64,000 nt of DNA from Saprospiraceae bacterium (GCA_016717145.1 JADKGD010000009.1:1-64000), one strand, 5' to 3'. Shown: positions 54,384-63,567, counted from the stretch's first letter. Translations and numbers: made by a program. Notes: a model not told the origin generated them from the letters alone.

Positions 54384-56017
54384 TCTCCATTCCAAAAATA
54401 ACAGATGTCAATAAACCTATATTTGAAAATTCAATTTTACCAATTCTCGATAAAAAATGTAATTCATGCCACAATACAAGTAAGTCCAAAGGCAATCTAA
54501 TTATGATTGATTCCACACATATATTAAAAGGCGGGAAAAACGGACAAATATTTATAGCTGGTGATGTAGTACAAAGTACCATCTTACAACGGGTACACCT
54601 TCCTTCCAACGATGAAAAACATATGCCACCAGATGGCAAACCTCAACTCACTAAGGAAGAAGCGCTGTTTATTAAATACTGGATAAAATCCGGAGCATCT
54701 TTTTCCAGAAAGATAAATGATCTGGAAGCCAGCGATTCCTTAAGGATATTGACAGAAGAAATGATTTCAGCTCCTGTCATTTTGAAAACCTACAAATTTA
54801 ATCCTGCATCTGTTGTGGATATAAAAAAATTGAATACGCCATACAGATCTGTCAAAACGTTGTCATACAATAGTCCTGCACTGGAAGCATCTTATTATTT
54901 GACATCAATGTTCAGCACTGAAAGACTTGAAGAACTAAAAATTATAAAAGAACAATTGATTGGATTGAACCTTAATAATATGTCTGTTGAAGATAAACAT
55001 ATGTCTTTTATTTCTTCTTTTGCTTCATTGGAAAAACTTCACTTAAACGGAACAAAAATAACAGATGCGGGTCTTAAATTATTGGACAAATGTCAAAAAC
55101 TTGAACAAGTTTCACTGGCCAATACCTCGGTTACAAAAAATATTGAATTGGCTTTTAAGTCTTTAAAATCATTACATAAAATATTTCTTGATAATACCCC
55201 TATTGACGCGGAAACGATAAAAGCCTGGCAAATTAAATATCCCAATATTTCATTCTTCTACACTAAAACTGATGCTGAAGTAGTAGAATTAACTACTCCA
55301 ATTTTAAAAAATGACCATACGGTTGTCAATCCAGGTGAAGATGTCATTTTATCCCATCAGATAAAGGGAACTAAAATTATGTATACCATAGACAACACAA
55401 TACCTGACAGCTCGAATGGTATAATGTATACTAAGCCGATTAAAATCCAAGGCTCAATGGACCTTAAAGCCATAGCAATAAAAAATGGATGGAAAACCAG
55501 TGAAGTTGTCACCTACAACATGTTTGAAAAAGGGACTCCGCCGGATTTCTGTAATTTAAAAACTAAAGCAAATGAACAGTATTTAGGACTTGGAAATAAA
55601 ACTTTTATCAACGGTGAAAAAGCGCCCATTACCAATCTTAAAGATCAAAATTGGATTGCATTCAGAGAAGTACCATATTCTGCTGAATTTATCTACAAAG
55701 TACCAACCAAAATTAAAAAAATATCTTTTTGTTATGGCTTACAAATACCTGCTTATGTTTTTCCACCATTGTGGGTAAAAGTTTACGGTGGCCATTCGAG
55801 TCACGATATGAAACTGATTAAAACTGTAAATATCACACCATTTGACTTAAAGTCAACAGATCAGGTTAAATCTGAAGTGTTACATATAAATCTGGAAGGA
55901 TTGGCTTTGACTCACTTCAGAATAGATGCACAAAATGTACCAAAAATTCCTGCACAACATCCGGGTAAAGGCGAAAAAGCATGGTTGTTTATTGACGAAA
56001 TATTTTTTTATCAATGA
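54380..56017 (+). CDS. Cytochrome c domain, leucine-rich repeats and chitobiase-C-type domain protein
   Basis: A 545-residue protein. The order of domains is: c-type cytochrome (about 14-110, CNSCHNTSKSKGNL and MPPDGKPQLTKEEALFIKYW), leucine-rich repeats (about 190-285: LEKLHLNGTKITDAGLKLL, LEQVSLANTSV, LHKIFLDNTPI), a chitobiase C-terminal-like domain (about 300-380: IMYTIDNTIPDSSNG), and a final beta-sandwich ending GEKAWLFIDEIFFY. No signal peptide is present, although heme attachment needs export, which suggests fusion to the DUF2231 protein. It overlaps both neighbours by 4 bp. Confidence 0.85.
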   Translation: MISIPKITDVNKPIFENSILPILDKKCNSCHNTSKSKGNLIMIDSTHILKGGKNGQIFIAGDVVQSTILQRVHLPSNDEKHMPPDGKPQLTKEEALFIKYWIKSGASFSRKINDLEASDSLRILTEEMISAPVILKTYKFNPASVVDIKKLNTPYRSVKTLSYNSPALEASYYLTSMFSTERLEELKIIKEQLIGLNLNNMSVEDKHMSFISSFASLEKLHLNGTKITDAGLKLLDKCQKLEQVSLANTSVTKNIELAFKSLKSLHKIFLDNTPIDAETIKAWQIKYPNISFFYTKTDAEVVELTTPILKNDHTVVNPGEDVILSHQIKGTKIMYTIDNTIPDSSNGIMYTKPIKIQGSMDLKAIAIKNGWKTSEVVTYNMFEKGTPPDFCNLKTKANEQYLGLGNKTFINGEKAPITNLKDQNWIAFREVPYSAEFIYKVPTKIKKISFCYGLQIPAYVFPPLWVKVYGGHSSHDMKLIKTVNITPFDLKSTDQVKSEVLHINLEGLALTHFRIDAQNVPKIPAQHPGKGEKAWLFIDEIFFYQ

Positions 56018-57042
56018 TGGACAGAAGAACATTTATTATAGATACAGCGATGTTAGCTACCTCAATATCGTTTCCTTTTCATTTTTTTGATCATAATAAA
56101 AACATTGTGTTTGGCCATCAAAATAAAAGGTATACCTGGGATGAACACTGGCTGGATGGACTGATCAATAAGCCAAGTGTAAAAGATTGTCATGAAATGG
56201 TCTTTACAGATAAAAAAGAAGTCATTCTCCTTACCAATGATACAAAAAACAATATTTTAATATTTGACAAAAGCGGGAAACTTAACCGAAGTTGGGGGCA
56301 TGATTTTCCAGGAGCGCATGGTATGACAATTCATAATGAAGCGGAACAATATCTATTTATTACAGATACAGAAAAACATCAATTTTACAAAACTACCCTC
56401 AATGGTAAGATCCTTAATACCTGGGACTGCCCCTTGGAAACCGGAAAATATTCGGATAAAAAAGCATTCGTTCCCACTGAAACGGCTATTACAAAAGAAG
56501 GTGAGATTTATGTCGCAGATGGATATGGAGCGCAATACATCACCCATTATGATCGGGACGGGCATATAAAAAATATTTTTGGCGGACGTGGAGATGGGGA
56601 TGAACATCTCGATAATGCACATGGCATTTGTATAGATTATAGAACTGTTAAGCCTACATTGATAATAACGGACAGGAACAGATGCTGTTTTAAAAGATTC
56701 ACGATGACAGGTGATTTTCTGGAAAAAATTGTGATCCCGGGCGCCAATATGTGCAGGCCAGTCATAAGTGGAGACTATCTTTACGCTGCAGTTTTGACCT
56801 CATATAATACCGGAAATGCAAATACAGGATTTGTCATAATTTTAGATAAAGACAATCAATTGGTTTCTGCGATCGCAGGCACAACACCGGAATATAAAAA
56901 AGGGATTTGTCAGACAATGCAACAAACCGTTAAGTTATTTAAACATCCCCATGATGTCATGATTGATGACGAAGACAATCTGTACGTATGTCAATGGAAT
57001 AGTGGTCAGATTTTGCCAATGAAATTTGTACCATATGTATAA
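56014..57042 (+). CDS. NHL-type six-bladed beta-propeller protein
   Basis: A 342-residue protein with an RR-containing N-terminal export-type segment (MDRRTFIIDTAMLATS). It is followed by NHL/6-bladed propeller repeats: EVILLTNDTKNNILIFDKSG, EGEIYVADGYGAQYITHYDRDG, LIITDRNRCCFKRFTMTGDF and DNLYVCQWNSGQILPM. HGMTIH and HGICID histidines resemble those of peptidylglycine-lyase-like propellers, but I cannot assign catalysis. It overlaps the preceding and following genes by 4 and 17 bp, so it is part of the same operon. Confidence 0.82.
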   Translation: MMDRRTFIIDTAMLATSISFPFHFFDHNKNIVFGHQNKRYTWDEHWLDGLINKPSVKDCHEMVFTDKKEVILLTNDTKNNILIFDKSGKLNRSWGHDFPGAHGMTIHNEAEQYLFITDTEKHQFYKTTLNGKILNTWDCPLETGKYSDKKAFVPTETAITKEGEIYVADGYGAQYITHYDRDGHIKNIFGGRGDGDEHLDNAHGICIDYRTVKPTLIITDRNRCCFKRFTMTGDFLEKIVIPGANMCRPVISGDYLYAAVLTSYNTGNANTGFVIILDKDNQLVSAIAGTTPEYKKGICQTMQQTVKLFKHPHDVMIDDEDNLYVCQWNSGQILPMKFVPYV

Positions 57043-57805
57043 ATTATTGATCCATGTATTTGTTTTAATAATTTTAAGTCCGGCTCAAGGACAGAATAAA
57101 TTACCCTTAAATATTCCATATTCAAATATCCAAAGAGCCATTTTAAGTGGTATGCCTATTGACCTTAATTTTTCTTTCAGAATGGATGGTGCCCAAATAT
57201 GTTACACTACTGATGGTACAATTCCTGGTAAACAAAGTAAAAAATATGGTCAACTATTGCACATATCAAAACCATGTACCATCAAAGCCCGGGCATTCCA
57301 TCCTGATTTTTTGCCCTCAGAAATAAAACAAGTCGACTTTTATAACAAAGGTTTGAAGATTGACAGTATAGAAACAACTGCTGCAAATAAAAAATATTCA
57401 GGTAATGGCCCAAAAACACTGATCGACAATATACTTGGAGACACTGATTTCAAAAGCAATTATCTTGGCTTCAATACAGATACAGCCGTCATTGATTTGC
57501 ATTTTACTCATGCTACCAAAATCAAACAGGTAGCCATTAGTTTTGGTATTAATCAGGGTGCGTGGATTTTTCCTCCATATAAAATTACTGTCAGGAATCA
57601 TTTTGGGATGGTTGTAGGTGAAAAGAACATTTCAAATGCCAACGAACCGAATAATGAATATTACAGGTATATTGAGATGCCAATAGAAGGCCAACAATAT
57701 AACAAGCTTAACATTACTATAGAGACATTAAGTCAATTGCCACAATGGCACGCCGGTGCAGGTCAAAAACCTTGGCTGTTTATTGATGAAGTGATTGTAA
57801 AATAA
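57026..57805 (+). CDS. Secreted chitobiase-C-type and beta-sandwich protein
   Basis: A 259-residue exported protein with a signal ending SPAQGQ. Residues about 40-105 form a chitobiase/FN3-associated C-terminal-like domain (GAQICYTTDGTIPGKQSKKY, then TIKARAFHPDFLPSE). Residues about 110-259 form an F5/8-type-like beta-sandwich ending QKPWLFIDEVIVK. Both modules are the same as in the cytochrome-LRR protein two genes upstream, and the last one also ends the GH20 hexosaminidase at 61314-63567. This suggests binding to a carbohydrate. It is the last gene of the operon. Confidence 0.8.
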   Translation: MYHMYKLLIHVFVLIILSPAQGQNKLPLNIPYSNIQRAILSGMPIDLNFSFRMDGAQICYTTDGTIPGKQSKKYGQLLHISKPCTIKARAFHPDFLPSEIKQVDFYNKGLKIDSIETTAANKKYSGNGPKTLIDNILGDTDFKSNYLGFNTDTAVIDLHFTHATKIKQVAISFGINQGAWIFPPYKITVRNHFGMVVGEKNISNANEPNNEYYRYIEMPIEGQQYNKLNITIETLSQLPQWHAGAGQKPWLFIDEVIVK

Positions 57806-57889
57806 TCAAGCCGATTGACATGTCTTTTTGTAAAAGATACGAATCATATTGTTGCCTCACTTATTTGTTTATCCTTTGATGCTTTTTAT

Positions 57890-57897
57890 TACTTTTG
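57890..57897 (+). promoter_or_regulatory. -7 box of the ABC-F gene
   Basis: TACTTTTG fits TAnnTTTG, 28 bp before the ATG. A TTTG at about 57864-57867 could be the -33 element. A purine-rich AAAAAAAGGA stretch precedes the start codon. Confidence 0.6.
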
Positions 57898-57924
57898 CAC
57901 TTTTAAATAAAAAAAGGACATTTT

Positions 57925-59562
57925 ATGGTTTCAGTTGATGGGATTGCAGTAGAATTCAGTGGGCAAATATTGTTTAGTGATGTGTCATTTGTCATTAATG
58001 AAAACGACAAGATAGCTCTGATGGGCAAAAACGGGGCGGGCAAATCCACTATGATGAAAATTATAGCCGGAGCTCAAAAACCTACCAGAGGCCATGTCAG
58101 GGCACCTAAAGAAGCCGTAATCGCTTATTTGCCACAACATTTACTGACAGACGATAATTGTACCGTTTTTGAAGAAACATTAAAGGCTTTTGGCCAAATA
58201 TTCGATATGCGGGATCAAATGGCTTTTCTCAATAGTGAGCTCGAAACCAGAACTGATTACGAATCTCAGTATTATATGGATCTGATCGAAAAAGTGTCAG
58301 AATTGGGAGAAAAATTTTATTCTCTCGAAGATATAAATTATGATGCTGAAGTAGAAAAAACATTACTTGGTCTCGGTTTTAAAAGAGAAGATTTTACGAG
58401 GTTAACCAGCGAATTCAGTGGCGGATGGCGCATGCGTATAGAGTTGGCTAAGATCTTACTTAAAAAACCAGATCTTATCTTACTGGACGAACCTACGAAT
58501 CATATTGATATCGAATCTGTCATATGGCTTGAAAACTTCCTTATCAATAAAGCAAAAGCTGTCATGGTCATATCGCATGATAAAACGTTTATCGACAATA
58601 TAACCAATCGTACCATCGAGGTTACAATGGGCAGAATCTACGATTACAAAGCCAATTATTCACACTACCTGGTACTGCGGGAAGAAAGACGTGCCGGTCA
58701 ATTAAAGGCTTATAAAGAACAACAAAAAGTCATTGCTGAAAGCCAACTATTTATTGAACGATTCAGAGGTACTTATTCCAAAGCAAATCAGGTCAACTCT
58801 GTGGAACGAATGCTTGAAAAAATGTCGATTATTGAAGTGGATGAAGTAGATAACTCAGCGCTTAAACTCCGGTTTCCGCCATCACTCCGATCGGGAGATT
58901 ATCCTGTCACTGTGCAACATATGGACAAAAATTACGGAGATCTTACGGTTTTTAAGGATGCCAATATGACCATAGAAAGAGGGCAAAAAGTTGCGTTTGT
59001 GGGTCGCAATGGCGAAGGGAAATCTACCATGATAAAGGCCATTATGGGCGAAATTGATTTTGATGGTAAATGTGAACTTGGCCACAATGCAAAAGTTGGT
59101 TATTTTGCCCAAAATCAGGCATCACTACTTGACACTTCACTCACAATATTTCAGACAGTAGACGAAGTAGCAGAAGGAGAGATACGGACTCAAATCAAAA
59201 CCATCCTTGGATGTTTTATGTTTTCGGGAGATGACATTGATAAAAAAGTAAGCGTACTATCAGGTGGAGAACGCACCCGTCTGGCTATGGTAAAACTGCT
59301 GCTGGAACCCGTCAATGTGCTCATCCTTGATGAACCCACGAATCACCTTGACATCAAATCAAAAGACGTGCTGAAGGAAGCTTTAATGTCTTTTGATGGA
59401 ACCCTAATTCTGGTATCTCATGACAGGGATTTTTTGACCGGCCTGGCTCAAAAGGTATTTGAATTTAAAGATAAAAGAGTCCTTGAACACTTCGAGACTA
59501 TTGATGATTTCCTCATTAGAAATCGAATGGAAAGTTTAAAGGAAATAGAAAAGAAAGGGTAG
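57925..59562 (+). CDS. ABC-F family ATPase (ribosome-associated)
   Basis: A 545-residue protein with two ABC domains in tandem and no membrane helices. Walker A motifs are GKNGAGKST (about 34) and GRNGEGKST (about 362). Signature motifs are EFSGGWRMR and VLSGGERTR; Walker B is LILLDEPTNHID and VLILDEPTNHLD. Between the domains lies the ABC-F linker with VNSVERMLEKM. ABC-F proteins act on ribosomes, as translation factors or antibiotic protection proteins; the pattern here is of the housekeeping YbiT/Uup-like kind. It is transcribed from its own promoter. Confidence 0.93.
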   Translation: MVSVDGIAVEFSGQILFSDVSFVINENDKIALMGKNGAGKSTMMKIIAGAQKPTRGHVRAPKEAVIAYLPQHLLTDDNCTVFEETLKAFGQIFDMRDQMAFLNSELETRTDYESQYYMDLIEKVSELGEKFYSLEDINYDAEVEKTLLGLGFKREDFTRLTSEFSGGWRMRIELAKILLKKPDLILLDEPTNHIDIESVIWLENFLINKAKAVMVISHDKTFIDNITNRTIEVTMGRIYDYKANYSHYLVLREERRAGQLKAYKEQQKVIAESQLFIERFRGTYSKANQVNSVERMLEKMSIIEVDEVDNSALKLRFPPSLRSGDYPVTVQHMDKNYGDLTVFKDANMTIERGQKVAFVGRNGEGKSTMIKAIMGEIDFDGKCELGHNAKVGYFAQNQASLLDTSLTIFQTVDEVAEGEIRTQIKTILGCFMFSGDDIDKKVSVLSGGERTRLAMVKLLLEPVNVLILDEPTNHLDIKSKDVLKEALMSFDGTLILVSHDRDFLTGLAQKVFEFKDKRVLEHFETIDDFLIRNRMESLKEIEKKG

Positions 59563-59585
59563 AAAATAATTATATACAGATGGGC

Positions 59586-59610
59586 AAGCGGGCCTTCGCT
59601 TTTTGTTTTT
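59586..59610 (+). terminator. Likely terminator after the ABC-F gene
   Basis: AAGCG-GGCCTT-CGCTT forms a short hairpin followed by TTTGTTTTTT. The stem is only 5 bp, so the call is moderate. Confidence 0.5.
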
Positions 59611-59761
59611 TCTAAGCCCCACGGGCGATACTTGGAATGTCAAAACCCCATGAAACCCACCCCCTTTCCCCCTTTTTTAATCAGTAAAAAATTTTACAAC
59701 TTAAAGAATAAAAATGCGAATAAAATATATGAAATCTCAAAAAAAGCAACTTTAGGTTTTA

Positions 59762-59781
59762 CTGAGACAAACTTGTCTCAG
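59762..59781. repeat. 20-bp perfect inverted repeat in the 59.6-59.9 kb spacer
   Basis: CTGAGACAA and TTGTCTCAG are exact inverse complements separated by two bases. It could be an operator or half of a transcription terminator for a neighbouring gene. The rest of the 59611-59899 spacer holds no supported gene. Confidence 0.6.
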
Positions 59782-59899
59782 CATTGTGAAGGCTGTTCGT
59801 CCTACAAAAACTGAGAAGACCAACGACAATCGTGATACAACGATCAGTGAGGACCAACAACTTTCATGCATTTTATTTAAGTTCATCAATGAGGATATG

Positions 59900-60289
59900 T
59901 TATACTTTATGAAAATGACCTCGCACCTTAGCTAAGATTTGATTATGTGTCAGGTGTGTATCAGCTGTACTCGTCTCTATCTGAACATTTTTTAAAATGC
60001 CTTCGTGCTTTATGTAGTTATTTAGTTCTTCCTGCGCTTTTCCGGGACCGGTCAGTAATATCACATCATACCCTGACAGATGAGGTATAATTTGTTTAAA
60101 AAATTGATGTAATTCCTGATTTATTTTGTGATGACGTGCGTTTTCACTGCTGGTATGATTACCGTGATGAGGTGCTTTAAATTTTTCCACAACATCATAC
60201 TCTCCATCAAAATTTTTATCCTTTGTACTGATAAGAAAAGCATGTTCGTGGTCGACCCACAATCCGGCCACATTTTTGTTTTGATACAT
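59900..60289 (-). CDS. eRF1-domain-like small cytosolic protein
   Basis: A 129-residue protein that begins VAGLWVDHEHAFLI and contains SGYDVILLTGPGKAQEELNNYI and ADTHLTHNQILAKVRGHF. The pattern (a start with an IWxDHxxA-type strand, then the GP-x-x-A-x-x-E-L loop) resembles the third domain of eRF1/Dom34-type proteins seen in small Bacteroidota stress-related proteins. It is very rich in histidine. Function is unknown; a role in stress or translation is inferred only from the fold likeness. Confidence 0.55.
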   Translation of the reverse strand: MYQNKNVAGLWVDHEHAFLISTKDKNFDGEYDVVEKFKAPHHGNHTSSENARHHKINQELHQFFKQIIPHLSGYDVILLTGPGKAQEELNNYIKHEGILKNVQIETSTADTHLTHNQILAKVRGHFHKV

Positions 60290-60512
60290 ATTTTTACATT
60301 ATTTTATTGATACAAATGTAAAAAATGACCTTCTACGTTACAGTGATATAAAATAGATGAAAACATGATTAAAATCATGTCATAAGTATTTTTATTTTTC
60401 TGGAAATAAAAAAAATGCCTGTATAACTAAAAAATAAAAATGAATTAAATACCTTTACAGTATAGAAATACATTGCCCAATATACTATTATAAAAGTTAA
60501 AATTAAAAAATC

Positions 60513-60617
60513 ATGGCAAAGAGCAAAGACACAAAAAAGGAAGTAAAAAAGGAAGCCGCTAAAACACCTAAAGAAAAAAAGGCGGAAAAAAGACTCAAAA
60601 AACCTTCATACGAATAG
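60513..60617 (+). CDS. Small lysine/alanine-rich protein
   Basis: A 34-residue protein, MAKSKDTKKEVKKEAAKTPK followed by EKKAEKRLKKPSYE. It is strongly basic and resembles small stress-associated or nucleic-acid-binding basic proteins found in Bacteroidota. The start codon follows a purine-rich AAAATTAAAAAATC leader. It is too short for the usual cut-off but its composition argues for a real gene. The spacers on both sides (60290-60512 and 60618-60818) contain no other supported gene. Confidence 0.6.
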   Translation: MAKSKDTKKEVKKEAAKTPKEKKAEKRLKKPSYE

Positions 60618-60818
60618 TATAATATCAACATTTATTTTCTGAAGTTCTATAGAGTCAAAATATAATATGATAAAGTATTATGTTGGTTACACTATTGTGT
60701 TTAGCTGATGTTAGCAATTAATTACATTTTGTTTGTTGTGGAGTTCATAAATTGGATGGTGTTCTACTTTTGGACCTGACTAATCGTTTTTGTGTTTTCA
60801 ATAACTTCGGTAATCGTC

Positions 60819-61271
60819 TTACAGTTGTATTTGTTTAGACATACACACACTATTTTCCACATCAACATACTGCCCATAATTCGGAATAATTTTATAACCC
60901 ATTTTTTGGTACAGGTTAATGGCTTCGGGTTGCTTTTTGCCCGTTTCCAAAACTGTTTCTTTATAGCCCAGATCAGAAGCCCATCCTTCGAGGTGGCTTA
61001 ATATATCGGAAGCTATACCCCTACCGCGGTACTCAGTGCGAACAAACATTCGTTTGATTTCAACGGAATTTGAATCAAATGGTTTAAACGCACCACAGCC
61101 GACAGCTTTTTGACCTTCATAATACACAACAACTTGTTTTATGCCATCGACTTTATTATATTGATCATAAAAAGCATGTTCGTCTCCATCGCTAATAGAA
61201 AGATGTTTGTCCAATAGGGCAACTAATATTTTAAAATCGGAGTCTTCTGAATTTGTTCTCTTTATTTCCAC
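60819..61271 (-). CDS. GNAT family N-acetyltransferase
   Basis: A 150-residue acetyltransferase with the acetyl-CoA loop VRTEYRGRGIASDILSHLE (Q/R-x-x-G-x-G/A type) and the preceding strand SVEIKRMFV. The later LETGKKQPEAINLYQKMGYK is the normal fourth motif. The substrate is unknown; many relatives acetylate small molecules or antibiotics. It starts MEIKRTNSEDSDF and has normal length. It follows the GH20 gene on the same strand. Confidence 0.9.
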   Translation of the reverse strand: MEIKRTNSEDSDFKILVALLDKHLSISDGDEHAFYDQYNKVDGIKQVVVYYEGQKAVGCGAFKPFDSNSVEIKRMFVRTEYRGRGIASDILSHLEGWASDLGYKETVLETGKKQPEAINLYQKMGYKIIPNYGQYVDVENSVCMSKQIQL

Positions 61272-61313
61272 AAAGCTATTTTTAACCTGTTTAAATATAA
61301 GCTTTTAGGTACT

Positions 61314-61653
61314 CTACCTGACAACAACCTCGTCAACAAAGAGCCATGCGCCATGTCCTCCCCCTTGGACTTCTTTAGGGATAATGCCAAAATTGGTGAT
61401 ATGAAATTTTACAAATCTGGCGTTGACATCTTTAAAAGCAGTGCAACAATGCAGTATCAGAATCAACTTTTTCAAGGGTAACAACTGGCAAAAATGTTTT
61501 TCCATCTTGTGAAGTAAACACTTCTACTTTTCTTGGAAGGTAAATCCATTGACCCTCTCCTTTGAAAAATTTAAATTTTATTTCTTTCAATGTCTCATCT
61601 TTACCAAAATCCCAATTTACAATGCCAACACAATCCTTCGCCCTCAAAACCAA
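61314..61653 (-). CDS. C-terminal beta-sandwich of the GH20 hexosaminidase (frameshifted)
   Basis: Two frames carry the rest of the GH20 protein. The first (61432-61653) reads CVGIVNWDFGKDETLKEIKF, GEGQWIYLPRKVEVFTSQDG. After a slip near 61440 the second continues KDVNARFVKFHITNFGIIP and ends in GHGAWLFVDEVVVR at 61314. The disturbed junction with the main frame at about 61630-61660 contains more than one indel. This last module is the same as that at the C-termini of the proteins encoded at 54380-56017 and 57026-57805. Confidence 0.8.
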
Positions 61654-61659
61654 ACACTC

Positions 61660-63567
61660 TCATCCTCCATACTTTCTTTCGCTTCCTGTGATACCGTTTA
61701 TTATGATCCCTGCCCCAACGCCACAGCCAGAATAATTTGGACCTGGATCTGGAGCAATGGATGCATTTGTGGCCTTATGCAGGTCAAAATTCAGCAATAG
61801 AGAACTTCCTGTTCGATCATCCTTACCCCCTGAAAAAACATACTGGGCAGATTTATCTATTTTGATGAATTCTCCCGGCTTTGCCAACATTGTTTTCCCA
61901 TCGACCTTGTATGTAATATTTGACCCTTGAGGGAGATCAAAACTTACAGTTATGGCTTTGCCATTATCGGCCATTATTTTGGGTTTCAATTCATAAACAT
62001 GATACGCCATATTTACACCTTTTGATTTCCAATAATCAGTATGTCTGTCATACCTTCTTAGAAAATCGGAATAATCTTTTGATTCACTCCAAAGGGCCTC
62101 TGACATAGCCATTTCTCTCGCATAAGCCATATATTCTACGCCGGCGTAAGTCGGGATATATTCTGTCCATAAATTTGCTTGACCGCCAAGTATATATTTG
62201 TGTTTATCAACTTCCAAAGAATCAGGAATGGGGTTCCAACTATATACTTTTTCCAGAGTAGTGAATCCGCCGATGGCCAATGGTTCGTTTGGTGACTCTG
62301 ACTGATAATGATCAAAATAACAATGTGTGCCAGGTGTCATTATAACATCATGATTCTGCCGGGCAGCCTCTATGCCGCCTTCGATACCCCTCCATGACAT
62401 CACTGTAGCATTTGGAGCAAGGCCACCTTCAAGGATTTCGTCCCAACCAATGATCTGTTTGCCTTTGGAATTGATATACTTTTCCATACGATTGATGAAG
62501 TAGCTTTGCAAACCGTGTTCTCCTAATTCAATGCCCTTGTCTTTGATTATTTTTTGACAAAGCTCACTTTTTTCCCATGCTGTTTTGGGACATTCATCGC
62601 CTCCAATATGGATATATTTGCCTGGGAATAAAGTTATAATTTCATCAATAACGTCTTGTAAAAATGTAAATGTTTTTTCATTGGGACAATAGACATCTTC
62701 AAATATACCCCATTTTGTAGCTACTTCATAAGGTCCCTGGCGACAACCTAATTCAGGATAGGCTGCCAGTGCAGCCTGAGCGTGACCGGGCATTTCTATT
62801 TCGGGTATGACGTTGATATTTCGTGCAGTTGCGTAAGCGACAATATCTTTTACCTCATCCTGAGTATAAAATCCACCATATCTTTTGCCATCATACTTTT
62901 GTGGATTGTCATTGTAATGACCAATCAATGTCTCTTTTCTGAAAGCTGCTATTTGTTGTAGCTTAGGATATTTTTTAATCTCAATCCGCCAACCCTGATC
63001 TTCGGTAAGGTGCCAGTGGAAGTTATTAAATTTATAGTAAGCCATATAATCAATATATTTTTTGACATCATTTGCATTAAAAAAATGCCTGCCTACATCA
63101 AGATGCATACCGCGATATGTAAACTTCGGACTATCTTCAATATGTAGCTGAGGTAATGGATAGCCATTAAATGTTACCACCTGGCTGAGACTTAAAAAAG
63201 CATATTGAAGACCCGCCCTTCCTCCGGACCTTATAGTTATTTTTTGACGACTGATGTCAAGCACATATGATTCAATACCTAAACTTGTATCAATGGTCGC
63301 AGTAACATTTGCCGAATCGATAGTCGTAAATGTTGATCGTTTTGTATTATGGAATAATTGTTCAAGATATGAAGTCTTGAGCGTATCATCCAAATATATA
63401 TTTAAAAAAGTAATTTCAGAGACTTTTTCATCATTCAAAAATACTTTATTTGGCGCAGGAATGATGAAATGTTCATACATCTTAACATTTTTTGATGTTG
63501 TTTTATTTTTGCACGATAAAAAAATGAATAGCCCAAGAACACCAAATATTAATACCCAATTTTTCAT
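61660..63567 (-). CDS. Beta-N-acetylhexosaminidase (GH20), lipoprotein
   Basis: A GH20 enzyme that removes terminal N-acetylhexosamine, for example from chitin oligomers or host-type glycans. The lipoprotein signal is VLGLFIFLSC (Cys19). The GH20 N-terminal domain spans about 35-145 and the barrel about 150-520. The catalytic pair Asp324-Glu325 lies in HIGGDECPKTAWEK. Other barrel landmarks are YRGMHLDVGRHFF, HWHLTEDQGWRIEIKKYP, IPEIEMPGHA and SWRGIEGGIEAA. A chitobiase C-like domain follows (NITYKVDGKTM). The frame is lost at 61660 in KYGG; the C-terminal module is in the preceding entry. Confidence 0.92.
   Translation of the reverse strand: MKNWVLIFGVLGLFIFLSCKNKTTSKNVKMYEHFIIPAPNKVFLNDEKVSEITFLNIYLDDTLKTSYLEQLFHNTKRSTFTTIDSANVTATIDTSLGIESYVLDISRQKITIRSGGRAGLQYAFLSLSQVVTFNGYPLPQLHIEDSPKFTYRGMHLDVGRHFFNANDVKKYIDYMAYYKFNNFHWHLTEDQGWRIEIKKYPKLQQIAAFRKETLIGHYNDNPQKYDGKRYGGFYTQDEVKDIVAYATARNINVIPEIEMPGHAQAALAAYPELGCRQGPYEVATKWGIFEDVYCPNEKTFTFLQDVIDEIITLFPGKYIHIGGDECPKTAWEKSELCQKIIKDKGIELGEHGLQSYFINRMEKYINSKGKQIIGWDEILEGGLAPNATVMSWRGIEGGIEAARQNHDVIMTPGTHCYFDHYQSESPNEPLAIGGFTTLEKVYSWNPIPDSLEVDKHKYILGGQANLWTEYIPTYAGVEYMAYAREMAMSEALWSESKDYSDFLRRYDRHTDYWKSKGVNMAYHVYELKPKIMADNGKAITVSFDLPQGSNITYKVDGKTMLAKPGEFIKIDKSAQYVFSGGKDDRTGSSLLLNFDLHKATNASIAPDPGPNYSGCGVGAGIIINGITGSERKYGG

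Noticed and set aside
59632..59814. 60-codon open frame after the ABC-F gene
   Set aside because: Low-complexity translation, no leader signal, and it overlaps a perfect inverted repeat.
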